A DNA stretch of 64,000 bases from positions 98,501 through 162,500 of the forward strand of contig CAWZYM010000002.1 in NCBI GenBank assembly GCA_963966185.1. The letters run 5' to 3'. This DNA is from Rhabditoides inermis. Taxonomy: Eukaryota > Nematoda > Chromadorea > Rhabditida > Rhabditidae. Below the pieces are notes generated by a model. It saw nothing but the letters and a program-made list of their open reading frames with translations, was not told the origin of the DNA and did not search any database. This document shows, in pieces, positions 14,551 to 22,370 of this stretch. Both the position numbers and the translations under genes were made by a program. The first letter of the stretch is position 1. Each line of letters opens with the position of its first letter.

Positions 14551-15468
14551 ATGCCATTCATCGTTTCCGGATTGCCGTGAGTCAATTCACAGCAGCAGAA
14601 CGGAGCAAACATGAAATAAGAGTCACTGTTGCAATTCTTCAGCTGCACAAAACAAACACGGCTATGGTATGAGGAAGAAAGCATGCGTCATCCCTTTTTA
14701 AATGGCGGAATCATCGACGTCATCTGATTCCAGATAGCCTGAATTTTGAATTCCGTTTCACCACGTCATCTGTTCATAACGACGTCAACGCTTCAGATTC
14801 CTCTCTAGAACCCGAATTCTGTTTAGCGTCATCTGTTCATAATGACGTCAACGCATCAGATTCCTCTCTACTTTCGGAAATCCGTTTATTCACGTCATCT
14901 GTTAATGACGTCACCACTTCAGATTCCTCACCGACGTGGAGGCTCTTCTGGGCGCGGAGAGGCCGTGCGATGGCGAGAAGCAGAGGGAGCAGGAGACGGC
15001 AACCACCGAGAGGGCACAGGTGCAGGTACGCTATCACAAACATTGTCGTTGAACACTATGTAGTATGAGTGTAAGAGTCAACTTCTCCAATCATGTTCCG
15101 ACATAATCATTTTATGAATCTCCAGATATAGTTTTATTCTGGGAGATAGTTGGGGCCTCTGTGCATTTGACTACAGAAACGAAGATACTCATTTTCCGTG
15201 CGGGACCACACACCGGGCAGTCGGTGAAAAGGATCTCGCAGGCTGCAATTTTGAAAGCGCATGCTCATTTCCGGACGCAATTGGAGGGGTACGAGATCAT
15301 TGTCACTGTTTGCCCGGTGCGTGGTCCCGCTCGGAAAATGAGTATCTTCATTTCTGTAGTCAAATGTACAATGCCCCCAACTATCTCCCTGAATAAAACT
15401 ATAGTGAAATAGAGAGAATAAAATTTAGATAGAGACAGACAGAAAGAGATACACCGAACGAAAGAGAA

Positions 15469-15509
<41 letters not shown>

Positions 15510-17205
15510 CAGGTTGCGCCCACGCCGCTGCCCCCAACGGAGCAGGCCGACTGCTCCAACCCGAATCTCGACCTCGTGTTCGTGTTCGATAACAGCGATG
15601 CGCACGGCAACCAGTCAGACCCCACCGTCAGCTCCAATCGATATCTCGTACTGGATCTGCTAGGTGAGAAGAATTGGTGACTTTCGATCGCCATAACACG
15701 ACAAGAATGTTTAGTGTAGAACTTCAATCATTTATCCGGAATCGTTATATCTGAGTATGACAATCATAATTATATGAAGCATACAGTAGTACCTAAGATG
15801 CTAGATACATAGGCTAACGCCGGGGAAAGACAGGTAGGCTGACGAGGTTAGTGGTGGGAAGCGATACTTGATCGATAATCATTCCTGGACCATTAGAGTA
15901 CCATTCTTGACGCGTAGAGCTCCGAGGGTCCCTTACTTCCATGCCAATTGGTATCTCCTCGCGCCATAGCTGCTTCCACATGAGGGTATTTCCCGCCGCC
16001 TTACTGGTTACTCGGGAAGGATTCTTGTCGATGACCGAACATTCGGCGGCGGTGGGGCAAAATGAGGACTCGACCGCACGCCGCGGGGAAAAGAAGAAGA
16101 AAGAAGAAGAAGAAAAAGAAGTAGAATTTGTTGGATGGTATTATATACATAGCTCACCGGGAAAAAAACAGTATCTCCCGATCTGCTATCTCTATGTAGT
16201 TACGGGGACATTTCAATTCTGAATACTCGAAATAGTTCAAAGTGGTTTCAGGCTGTTTTGTATTTGGAGATAGTTGTTAGTTGGGAAGAAAGTATTCTGT
16301 AGATAGTGGGAAGAGCCTGACCTCTACTTTACAGGCTCGCTGTATCACAGTGTGCGCGTGCGCGTCGCGATGGTGTCGTCCGGCAACGAGCCGAAGACGG
16401 TGCTGGAGTTCACCGACGTGAACAAGAGGGACCACGTGTTCGAGAAGGTGAATGGAGAGAGAGAGAGGGAGAGAGGGGAAGGGGAGAGAGAGGGGGGGAG
16501 AGACAGACAGACAAACAGAGAGAGGGAAGAGATAGAGAAAGAGAAACGCTCCAGATCGAGTCGATGCCGGTGGTGGCTGGTCAGCCGGCGTACACCGAAG
16601 CCCTCATCCACGCGCTGGATATGATCGACGCGGAGGGACGGTGGGTAGTATTCTGCTCCTGGTCCTTCTCCTCCACGTTTCTTCTCCGCTTTTTATCCTG
16701 CATCTGCTCCTTCTCCTACTTTTTCATCTTCCTCCTGCTCCTTCCCCTCTTCATTTTCTGATACTGATACTGCACCCCCCTACTCCGACACCCTCCCCTT
16801 CTCCAGTGCGGACGCGCGCGCAGCCGTCGTGCTGGTCGGAAACGGACAACGCATCGAGCAGCTGCACAACCGGGGCGAGCTGGAGAGGCGAGTGGACTCC
16901 TCGCCCGCGCTCGAACTACTCGCAGTCGACAGCAGCGAGCAGACCAATGTGGATGGGCTGGCCGAGGTGGTCCGCGGAGAGGACAAGGTGGGGGGAAGGA
17001 GGGGGAGAGAGAGGGGGGAGAGAGAGAGGGAGAGAGAGGGAGAGAGAGAGGGAGAGAGAGAGGGGGAGAGGGGGAGAGAGGGATAGGGGGCGAGAGGGGG
17101 GAGAGAGGGGGGAGAGAGAAAGTGAGAGAGAGGGGAGAGAGAGAGAAAAGGGGAGAGAGAGGGAAGGGGAAAGAGAGGGAGAGAGAGGGGAGAGAAAAGA
17201 GGGGG

Positions 17206-17253
<48 letters not shown>

Positions 17254-20200
17254 TTCAGGTGTACCCGTTCGCGCGCAACGCCAAGTTCTCCTCCAAGATC
17301 CTCACCGTCGCCAAAATGGCCGAGCGAGACGACTGCAACTTTGATGTGAGCACAGAAAATTTCACATTTCACATCGAAGGTTGTTTATCAGACTGCCCTA
17401 CCAGAATCAGAATATCAAGTAGCACGGTATTATAAGTGATAGATTACGGTAAAGTCCATTTCACATCAACTTGTATATGTACAAAAAGAGATACATTTCA
17501 AGATCGATGTCTTTTCAGGGAATCGTCCGGCGCGCCGACGGTCTACCCGCTATGGCTTCTGCTATGGACAGAAAGGTATCTCTCTCCCCCCTCTCTCTCC
17601 CTCTCTCCCTCTCTCCCTCTCTCCCTCTCTCTCTCTCCCTCCCTCTCCATGTCCCTATCCAGGCCTTCTCCTTCGAGCCCTCCTCCCAGCAGCCGCTGCG
17701 AGACGTGGCCGCGGCAGGCGACAAGGAGCGGAAGGACGTGTTCTCCGATGAGAAGCTCGAGTCGACCAGCCAGAAGACGACGACGACGACTCTGAAGACG
17801 ACCAGCCTGGCGCAGATTCTGCGCGCCTCCAACGACACATCTGACTCTTCGGAAGAGGACGACTCGTCAGAGGCAGACACGCCGGCGACTGGCAAGATCG
17901 CGCCGGCGAGTGTGGAACAGACTACTCCGCTCACTTCAGTCACCACCGAGTCAGCTAGCGAAAAAGCAAGTGCAGAGTCTGTCGACATATCCACTTCCGC
18001 CGCCTTTTCCAGCGTGATTGCTGAGTCGACGACTGAAAGGTGATTTCGTTGTTGTACTTGCAATTCGGTGTATTGCTGTGCTTTCATTTTTTGTTGATCA
18101 GTCAGTTGAAAATAGCGCGCGCAGACGCGTCGCGTGCGAAACATGGACGCGCTGCGGCGCGTTGGCTCGGCGCCAAGTCTTTCAAACTGCTTGTTTGACA
18201 GTGCTTCGACCCCGGCGCCTGCCCGTTTGCCCACCCCACCGCCAGAGGAGAGCGAGAACGAGTCGTTCAAGACAGGTGAGTGGAATGGCACAGCACTTTC
18301 GAACTTTCCGTTTTTTTTCCAACGTCCCACTTTGTCTGGAACTTTACTACTTCTACATTCAAGACAAGCCAGTATCGTAGCGGTCACGTTACATCAGTGA
18401 TTCATGCTGCGGAAATAGCATCAGCTATTGAATCATCGCACCCGACTCTCTCCTTTCCAGGCTGCCGTCTGGACGTGATGATAGTGCTGGATGCGTCGGG
18501 CAGTGTGGAGGAGAACTTCATGCGCGAGAAGATGCTGGCAGGCGACATTGTGCAGAGGCTGAGGATCGGACCGAATAACGCGCGGGTATCAACTCTCTCT
18601 CTCTCGTTCTCTCTCTCTCTCTCGTTCTCTCTCTCTCTCTCTCTCGTTCTCTCTCACTATCTCACTGTCTCATACTGCTCGCCATCTCTTACTGATATTG
18701 TACCACAACATGGTCGATTACCAGTACATTCCAGGTCTCTATCGTCAAATTCGCCTCGCCCGAGAAGACGCGCACAATGTACGCGTTCACGCAGCCGCAG
18801 TCGAAGAGGCGGGTGCTGCGCGCGCTGGCCAATGTGCCCTACCACGGCGGAACCACCGCGCTGCATCTCGCGCTCGCGCATGTGGGTGGTCCTCTAGTCT
18901 CTCTAACTCTCTCTCTCTCCTCTCTCTCTCTCCTCTCTCTCTCTCACCCCCCCCCCCTCCAGGCCGCCTCGGAGCTCTCTGTCGCGTCGGGCGCTCGTCG
19001 GGACGCGGTCCCTGTTGCATTTGTCTTCACCGACGGCTTTGCGCAGAAGGACATTGAGGCGGCGGCGGCGCAGCTGCGGACAGTCGCTCCGAATACCTAC
19101 GCCATTGCAGTGAACAGCCATGTAAGTACTGAGAGTTAACTAAAGTCGTCAAACATGTTAACTAACTAGGTTAATCAGTTGCAATCGGTTAGCAAAAGCA
19201 GTGAGCAGCCATGTGAGTCCTTGGAACTTAGTGCACCCGCGTACCGCAACTTAGTACTTGGCGTACTTAGAGTTGGCGTACTTAGAGCGTCGCTACTGTT
19301 TCGAACAGCCACGTGAGTACCGAGAACGTTAACTATAGTCATCAAACCTGCTAATTAACTTAACTAAGTTAGTCAGTTGCAATCGGTAAGTGAACGTAAA
19401 GGTCAGGTACTATTGCATACAGTAATCAGTGATATATACTTTATTCATAATTGAGACAAGTGACATGAACAATGGGTTGACAATGTAAAAAGCGCACAGT
19501 TTGAGACTAGACGAACGTTTTGACTTCTTTACGATGACGTCCCGTCCGTTTGTACGCTCTGAACGCAGTCGAACCGAAGGGATAATCCCTCACCAGACAC
19601 TGTGTTTATAACAGCATATGCGGTGAGAGACTATCCTGTCACTTCTATAGTTGGGTGAGAAAACCCGGCCGGTGAGATAGACACTACCCCTGTCCAACCG
19701 TCTTTCCCCGTCAACTAGCGAGCAAAGAACTCTACATAAAATCTATAGATGTGTTGGGTCTGTTATATGAAGTTTGGATTTGTTCAGAAGAACGTACTTC
19801 TGCATAGCTGATCTATATGCACCTTTATCATTGATAAGAACAATACTACTGGGGAGGAGATTCCAAATATTATGAATACGAAAAGGGAAAAAGGACTGCG
19901 AGAGAGTGGTTTTAGATGAGTTGTATAGTTTAAGTGAATGGCCCCGAAGTTGTCGTGTATGAGTTGTGGTAGACAGTGTCAGTGGTATTGGGTGTACAAA
20001 GATATGTCCATAAATATATGCATGTGCCAAGGAAAGATCAATCATCAAGCGTCTCATATACAATGTTTCTAACCCTAGATTTTCCAACCTATGTTTATAG
20101 TCTGTTTTAGGGTACACAAACAGAACTCTCACATACACAAACAGAACTCTCTTTCAAAGTTCTGTTTGTGTATGTGAACAATGTAGCCGTGCTCCTCTCT

Positions 20201-20456
20201 GTAAACACCATGACTGAACATTGATTGGTTAAGGCGTGACCCGAGTGGATTCTGAATTCTGACCCTTTACCCAGAACGACCCAACGCATAGGGGTAAGAA
20301 TGGGCTCTCAACGTATCGGTCTTGCAGCTGCCGATCTCGCGCGCGGAACTAGCGCGCATCGCGGGCCAGCCGGAGCGAGTGTTCACCGACCGCGACCTGG
20401 ACAAGCTCGACCTCGAGCTCGCCTCCATCACCAGAGACTGCGCGCTCGTCATGTGA
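75..20456 (+). CDS. Multi-VWA-domain secreted/matrix protein, 5' end outside window
   Basis: At least 54 exons join with fully consistent phases into about 2,376 residues ending at TGA 20454-20456. Exons: 75-189, 566-744, 1001-1151, 1215-1280, 1437-1529, 1961-2083, 2227-2319, 2495-2587, 2867-3054, 3182-4210, 4254-4317, 4459-4503, 4834-4908, 5040-5126, 5491-5628, 5816-5910, 6080-6163, 6360-6435, 6784-6900, 6989-7114, 7233-7512, 7624-7724, 7921-7986, 8083-8163, 8227-8333, 8781-8897, 9006-9114, 9168-9263, 9399-9511, 9832-9967, 10225-10303, 10374-10456, 10873-10962, 11267-11334, 11432-11510, 11799-11899, 12058-12147, 12241-12373, 12549-12623, 12758-12874, 13327-13511, 14923-15025, 15513-15663, 16335-16447, 16555-16640, 16807-16987, 17259-17345, 17519-17575, 17663-18039, 18202-18275, 18461-18585, 18735-18881, 18963-19121, 20328-20456. 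Eight VWA domains alternate with Thr/Pro/Glu linkers. VWA arrays of this kind bind protein ligands outside the cell. No membrane segment is seen, so secretion or matrix localisation is inferred; the signal peptide would lie upstream. The ligand is unknown. Confidence 0.9.
190..565. repeat. Intronic (GGGAGA)n / (GA)n tract
   Basis: Intron 1 of the visible VWA gene. From the donor GTAGAG onwards it is a nearly pure hexamer GGGAGA array (about 210-345) that degenerates into GA-rich sequence up to about 468. A piece of the dispersed GTCAGTCTCTTC family may follow at 483-520. Confidence 0.9.
1311..1411 (+). repeat. Tandem echoes of an exon start inside the upstream intron
   Basis: The acceptor of exon 1437 reads ATCCAG then AACGAGGTGCGG. 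Within the intron, ATCCAGAACAAAATGGTG (1314), AAAACGAGGTAGTGG (1350) and ATCCAGAACAAGGTGGTG (1390) are degenerate upstream copies of the same edge. Confidence 0.75.
1772..1862. mobile_element. MITE-like repeat of the GTCAGTCTCTTC family
   Basis: The left end reads CAGTCTCATCGAACC and the right end TTCCGGAGAGACTG, an imperfect terminal inverted repeat; TTCGAAAC and CCGAACTGACTTCC lie inside. It shares ends and interior with copies at 7529, 8536 and 9706. Confidence 0.65.
1961..3054 (+). other. VWA domain 2, canonical MIDAS
   Basis: Exons 1961-2083, 2227-2319, 2495-2587 and 2867-3054. The first strand reads VDLIIVLDTSGSV, so the DxSxS metal motif is intact (DTSGS). The MIDAS Thr sits in FTGSNTRIAGAV and the MIDAS Asp in ILLSDGHGQEYW. 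The domain is introduced by a Cys in the preceding exon (NTCQKEK), as in the later modules. Metal-dependent ligand binding is expected. Confidence 0.92.
2801..2833 (+). repeat. Echo of the VWA-2 exon start (decoy acceptor)
   Basis: CTCAG followed by 23 nt that match the true exon start at 2867 at about 20 positions. The copy keeps the AG acceptor and stays in frame, reading IFILISDG where the true exon reads IFILLSDG. Confidence 0.8.
3182..4210 (+). other. Mucin-like Pro/Thr linker exon
   Basis: A single long exon of 1,029 nt. After the end of VWA 2 it encodes about seven copies of TPPPTQW (3290-3420), then a Thr/Glu/Ala region dominated by TTTEA and EATT repeats up to 4210. The dense Thr predicts a heavily O-glycosylated, extended stalk. 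Repeat purity in the 3473-3730 part suggests recent expansion. A long open frame on each of the other frames and on the opposite strand here is only a by-product of the ACG/GAA/GCG repeats. Confidence 0.9.
4324..4410. repeat. (GA)n intron
   Basis: The intron 4318-4458 of the VWA gene is dominated by GA dinucleotides and GGAGAGA units. It is one of many introns of this window built almost entirely of a simple repeat. Confidence 0.85.
5040..6435 (+). other. VWA domain 3, canonical MIDAS
   Basis: Exons 5040-5126, 5491-5628, 5816-5910, 6080-6163 and 6360-6435. The first strand is CETDLILIIDRSQSV (DRSQS metal motif). The MIDAS Thr lies in EHTGGTTSAVGGV and the Asp in VLISDGHSQDYW. Domains 3, 4, 6 and 8 share the pattern H(T/S)GG(T/S)T, indicating internal duplication of whole modules. 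Confidence 0.92.
6164..6359 (+). repeat. Intron made wholly of (GA)n
   Basis: From the donor GTGAGC to the acceptor TTCAG the intron is polypurine: GGGAGA-type repeats passing into pure GA. Apart from the two splice sites nothing else is present. Confidence 0.9.
7529..7601. mobile_element. Short MITE-like copy, GTCAGTCTCTTC family
   Basis: It starts CAGTCTCTTCGAAAC and ends GAGAGACTGACC, 73 bp, in the intron 7513-7623. The inverted ends are the diagnostic feature; TTTCGAAAC lies inside. Confidence 0.65.
8083..9263 (+). other. VWA domain 4, canonical MIDAS
   Basis: Exons 8083-8163, 8227-8333, 8781-8897, 9006-9114 and 9168-9263. The metal motif is DKSQS within VDLVFIIDKSQSV. The Thr loop is EHSGGSTSLAKGV and the Asp loop is VLVSDGNSQDIW. 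Intron positions match those of domain 3, supporting duplication of an entire multi-exon block. Confidence 0.92.
8536..8641. mobile_element. MITE-like copy, GTCAGTCTCTTC family
   Basis: It starts GTCAGTCTCTTCAAAAC and ends AGAAGAGATTGACC, 106 bp, in the intron 8334-8780. It contains CTGACTTCGAAAAG and GTTTCGAAGACGC like its relatives. Confidence 0.65.
9706..9826. mobile_element. MITE-like copy, GTCAGTCTCTTC family, abutting an acceptor
   Basis: It starts CAGTCTTTTCAAAAC and ends CCGAAGAGACTGACC, 121 bp. Its right end lies only five bases before the acceptor AG at 9830-9831 of VWA domain 5, so it reaches into the polypyrimidine/branch region of the intron. Confidence 0.65.
9832..11510 (+). 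other. VWA domain 5, altered MIDAS (DTSTD)
   Basis: Exons 9832-9967, 10225-10303, 10374-10456, 10873-10962, 11267-11334 and 11432-11510. The first strand is VDLFIVLDTSTDEP: the third metal-binding residue is Asp rather than Ser. The Thr loop is GHDNSVGSLV (Ser in place of Thr) and the Asp loop VIISDGNTVDEP is kept. Metal binding may be weakened. Confidence 0.88.
12148..12240 (+). repeat. (CAA)n intron
   Basis: The whole intron is the donor GTGAGT, a run of about 26 CAA/ACA triplets, and the acceptor CTGCAG. A second (CAA)n intron lies in unc-13 (51336-51420, read on the minus strand). Confidence 0.92.
12241..13511 (+). other. VWA domain 6, canonical MIDAS
   Basis: Exons 12241-12373, 12549-12623, 12758-12874 and 13327-13511. 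The metal motif is DASSS in LQIIIDASSSRQDV. The Thr loop is YHGGSTLTAQAV and the Asp loop VLMNDGFSQDPW. The first exon ends at an unusual GC donor (GCGAGT at 12374). Confidence 0.9.
13756..14180 (-). CDS. Small secreted Ala/Pro/Tyr-rich protein, nested antisense in VWA-gene intron
   Basis: Two exons, 14180-13953 and 13854-13756, joined at a GTACGT donor and a TTTTCAG acceptor in phase 0, give 108 residues. Residues 1-16 (MQCLSLVVLLVASAHA) are a clear signal peptide. The mature part is low-complexity Ala/Pro/Tyr/Gly (DYYATASAYPYAGGAYAPSP, then AVPQFYYGYASP) and ends VVRRV. The composition resembles small cuticle or glandular secreted proteins of nematodes; no domain is recognised. The gene lies wholly inside the VWA-gene intron 13512-14922, on the opposite strand, with a TATAAG box upstream near 14315-14320. 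The function is unknown; extracellular location is the safe inference. Confidence 0.8.
14315..14320 (-). promoter_or_regulatory. TATA-like box of the nested gene
   Basis: Reading the minus strand, TATAAG stands about 135 bp upstream of the start codon of the small secreted-protein gene. It is the only such box nearby and faces the right way. The assignment is positional. Confidence 0.45.
14764..14932 (+). repeat. Three-copy tandem including the true acceptor
   Basis: The unit CGTCATCTGTTCATAA...GACGTCAACGCTTCAGATTCCTC recurs at 14764, 14827 and 14892. The third copy holds the real splice acceptor (AG 14921-14922) and the first bases of exon 14923-15025; the first two are intronic echoes that keep CAG and ATTCCTC. 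Confidence 0.82.
15129..15401. mobile_element. Palindromic MITE with TA duplication
   Basis: A 273-bp element with long inverted arms of roughly 100 bp: TAGTTTTATTC at the left mirrors GAATAAAACTA at the right, and inner blocks (GATACTCATTTTCC / GGAAAATGAGTATC; GTGCGGGACCAC / GTGGTCCCGC) pair as well. It is flanked by TA on both sides (15127-15128 and 15402-15403), as for Tc1/mariner-type non-autonomous elements. It sits in a VWA-gene intron and codes for nothing. Confidence 0.85.
15513..17345 (+). other. VWA domain 7, degenerate (metal site lost)
   Basis: Exons 15513-15663, 16335-16447, 16555-16640, 16807-16987 and 17259-17345. The fold is recognisable (LDLVFVFDNSDAHG, VRVRVAMVSSG, AAVVLVGNGQ), but DxSxS has become DNSDA, and the third loop carries GNGQ instead of SDG. 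It is probably a structural, non-metal-binding domain. Confidence 0.85.
17663..18275 (+). other. Second Ser/Thr-rich linker
   Basis: Exons 17663-18039 and 18202-18275 encode a low-complexity stretch rich in Ser, Thr, Glu and Ala (TTTTTLKTTS, SSEEDDSSEAD, TTPLTSVTTESASEKAS) followed by a Pro-rich segment. It separates the degenerate domain 7 from the canonical domain 8 and is probably a glycosylated spacer. Confidence 0.85.
19112..19395 (+). repeat. Donor-side exon-edge echoes in the last VWA-gene intron
   Basis: The true exon end and donor read GTGAACAGCCAT then GTAAGT. Copies follow in the intron at 19201 (GTGAGCAGCC ATGTGAGT) and 19301 (CGAACAGCCACGTGAGT), the latter with about 90 bp of downstream intron also matching (GTTAACTA...GTCATCAAAC...CAGTTGCAATCGGT). 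Confidence 0.82.
19743..20138 (-). mobile_element. LINE reverse-transcriptase C-terminal fragment
   Basis: An open frame of 131 codons on the minus strand reads like the end of a CR1/Jockey-type non-LTR retrotransposon ORF2: RLENLGLETLYMRRLMIDL, then LRGHSLKL, then FFPFRIHNIWNLLPSS. These are the conserved blocks after the polymerase thumb (RRL..DL, R....L, F..R....WN.LP). No YADD-bearing upstream part is present, so it is 5'-truncated. It sits antisense in the last VWA-gene intron. Confidence 0.75.
20130..20176. repeat. Perfect 19-bp hairpin beside the LINE fragment
   Basis: CACATACACAAACAGAACT and its exact inverse complement are separated by nine bases. Part of one arm (AAAGTTCTGTTTGTGTA) recurs at about 20806-20822, in the 3' flank of the VWA gene. 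Confidence 0.85.
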
Positions 20457-21224
20457 TCGCATTGCCTTTTTTCTCTGTTCTCTCTTCCCTCTCCCTCTCC
20501 CCCTAGGTCTTCCGTATTCAGCAAGGCCCCTTGCCACTGTCTCACCCCTTGCCTACCAGACTCACTCTACAATGTTCTGCCTCACCTCACCTGTCCACAG
20601 ACCTTTTTCGAAATGACTTTTATGTTTCACTGCCTCACCTTGTGTTAGTCGTCGGTCGGCTCCGACGAGACACTTTTCTCTACTTGTTTCACTAGTAGCT
20701 CAATCTGTGCAATGTATTGCGATGCTGTGTTTTCTTTTCACTCTCTTCTTTCCGTGCTCTCGATTCCGGTGTTTTGGATGCATAATAATATAAACGTATT
20801 TTTTCAAAGTTCTGTTTGTGTACGAAGTTAGTCCAGTTCACTATAACACAATTCCATATTTCAAATATCTTTATTAATACCTTCAGGGCGAATATAAATA
20901 TACAAATGAATTATAAATATACTGTATAAACAACTCATCATCTTCATATTCTATGCATATACTCTCGAGAAATGGCTCGGACTGAAGAGCCCGGCATACA
21001 AGTACAAATGTGGAAGAACCAGGGATCTCAACATTCTCTCTCTCTCACCCTTCTCTCTCACTCTCTCACTCTCATTCACTTTCTCTCTCTTTCTCCCTTA
21101 TCACAACACTATTTGGGTATGTATTATCAAAAGAAAAATGGGAGGAAGACATGAAGACATTCACTAGTACACCCGGATTGCCTCTCCACACACTCACTAC
21201 GCTCAGCCCGCCGGCTCCGCCCCC
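20457..21224. other. Convergent intergenic strip between VWA gene and tomosyn
   Basis: This holds the two 3' flanks. A candidate AATAAA for the minus-strand tomosyn gene is at 20875-20870 (TTTATT on the plus strand). For the VWA gene only a weak AATAATATAA string at about 20783 is visible. No coding sequence is seen. Confidence 0.6.
20870..20875 (-). terminator. Candidate polyadenylation signal of tomosyn
   Basis: AATAAA on the minus strand about 350 bp downstream of the tomosyn stop codon. It is the first canonical hexamer downstream of that stop that I found. Confidence 0.5.
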
Positions 21225-22272
21225 TCAGAAGTTGTACCACTTCTTCTTCTCGTACTTTTCGACCAGCTTGCCGGTGCGCTGGCTGAGATTGAGCGCGTTG
21301 TTGCGCAGATTCTCCGTCACGTCGACTGTCGCTGCGAGCCGGTCGCCGCGCTCGTTCAGGTTCTGGATAGACGAATACCTCTCTCTCCCCCCCTCTCCCT
21401 CTCTCTCTCTCTCTCCCTCTCTCTTTCCCTCTCCCTACCTCTCTCTCTCTCCATCCCCTCTCCCCCCCACCTGTATAGCCATGGCAGCCGCTTGTCCGGC
21501 GGATATGCCTCCGGCCTGCGCCCTCTCCATGTTCGCTGCCGGTCCGGGGATCGTCTTGCCGACCGAGCGCATCCCGGTCGCTGCCGAGGATGCCGCCCCC
21601 GTCACCGAGGGCTTGTCCACGACTGAAAAGGGATACAGTAAATGCACAAATCAGTTATACGGTAGTCCTCGATTCCTCCATTTCCACTAATCACGGTACG
21701 GCATTTCTCTCGAGTGATGCGGATGGCGCACGAAAGTTGGTGTCAAAGTAACGTGTAGACAACGTTAGCCAGATGCACTCACATATGGCATCTCCAGATC
21801 GAATGTTTTACGTACAAATGCTCTAACTTCAGTACTACACCAATCCCGCTCACAAATAGCATCCAGGTCCACCGGCTCCCTCGGGGTGTTGCCTCTAACT
21901 CATCTCTCTAAACTCTAACCAATATATCTCCCCCTCACATATGACATCCAAACCAAATACAAAACGTCGTGGATCTGGATACACACCTCTTATACCACCA
22001 TCCCCCTCCGTACACCTATTTACATACCCATACCCCCTCTCATATATGGTATCCAGATCCACCGGCTCCCTGGGGGTGTCTAACCTACCAAACCTCCACT
22101 CACGTATGGAAACCGAATGATAACCAGATCAATGGTATCCATATCTACTCACATATGCTATCCAGGTCCACCGGCTCCCTGGGGGTGTTGCCGCCGAACA
22201 GCCCCGAGACGCCCTTGAAGAACGAAGTGTTGCGCGGCGGTTCGGGCATGTCGGCCGGCACGAACAGGTCGC
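21225..22272 (-). other. tom-1: Tomosyn C-terminal R-SNARE exons
   Basis: The last three exons encode FFKGVSGLFGGNTPREPVDL, then VGKTIPGPAANMERAQAGG, then the SNARE motif from NLNERGDRLAATVDVTENLR to KYEKKKWYNF and stop. The zero-layer Arg is expected in the middle of this coiled coil. There is no transmembrane anchor, as in all tomosyns, which is why the protein forms non-fusogenic SNARE complexes. Confidence 0.93.
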
Positions 22273-22336
22273 CTGGAATCAGCGTCTCTCTCTCTCTCTT
22301 CCCTCTCTCTCCTTCTCTCTCTCTCCTTTCTCTCTC

Positions 22337-22370
<34 letters not shown>

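Larger units (their letters stand above)
18461..20456 (+). other. VWA domain 8, canonical MIDAS, C-terminal
   Basis: Exons 18461-18585, 18735-18881, 18963-19121 and 20328-20456. The domain starts CRLDVMIVLDASGSV (DASGS metal motif), with YHGGTTALHLAL and FVFTDGFAQKD loops. The last exon ends RDCALVM then TGA; the Cys probably closes a disulfide with the Cys before the first strand, as in other VWA modules. Confidence 0.92.

Noticed and set aside
15161..15412. 83-codon plus-strand and 90-codon minus-strand frames that look alike
   Set aside because: They are the two arms of the palindromic MITE at 15129-15401 read in mirror image.
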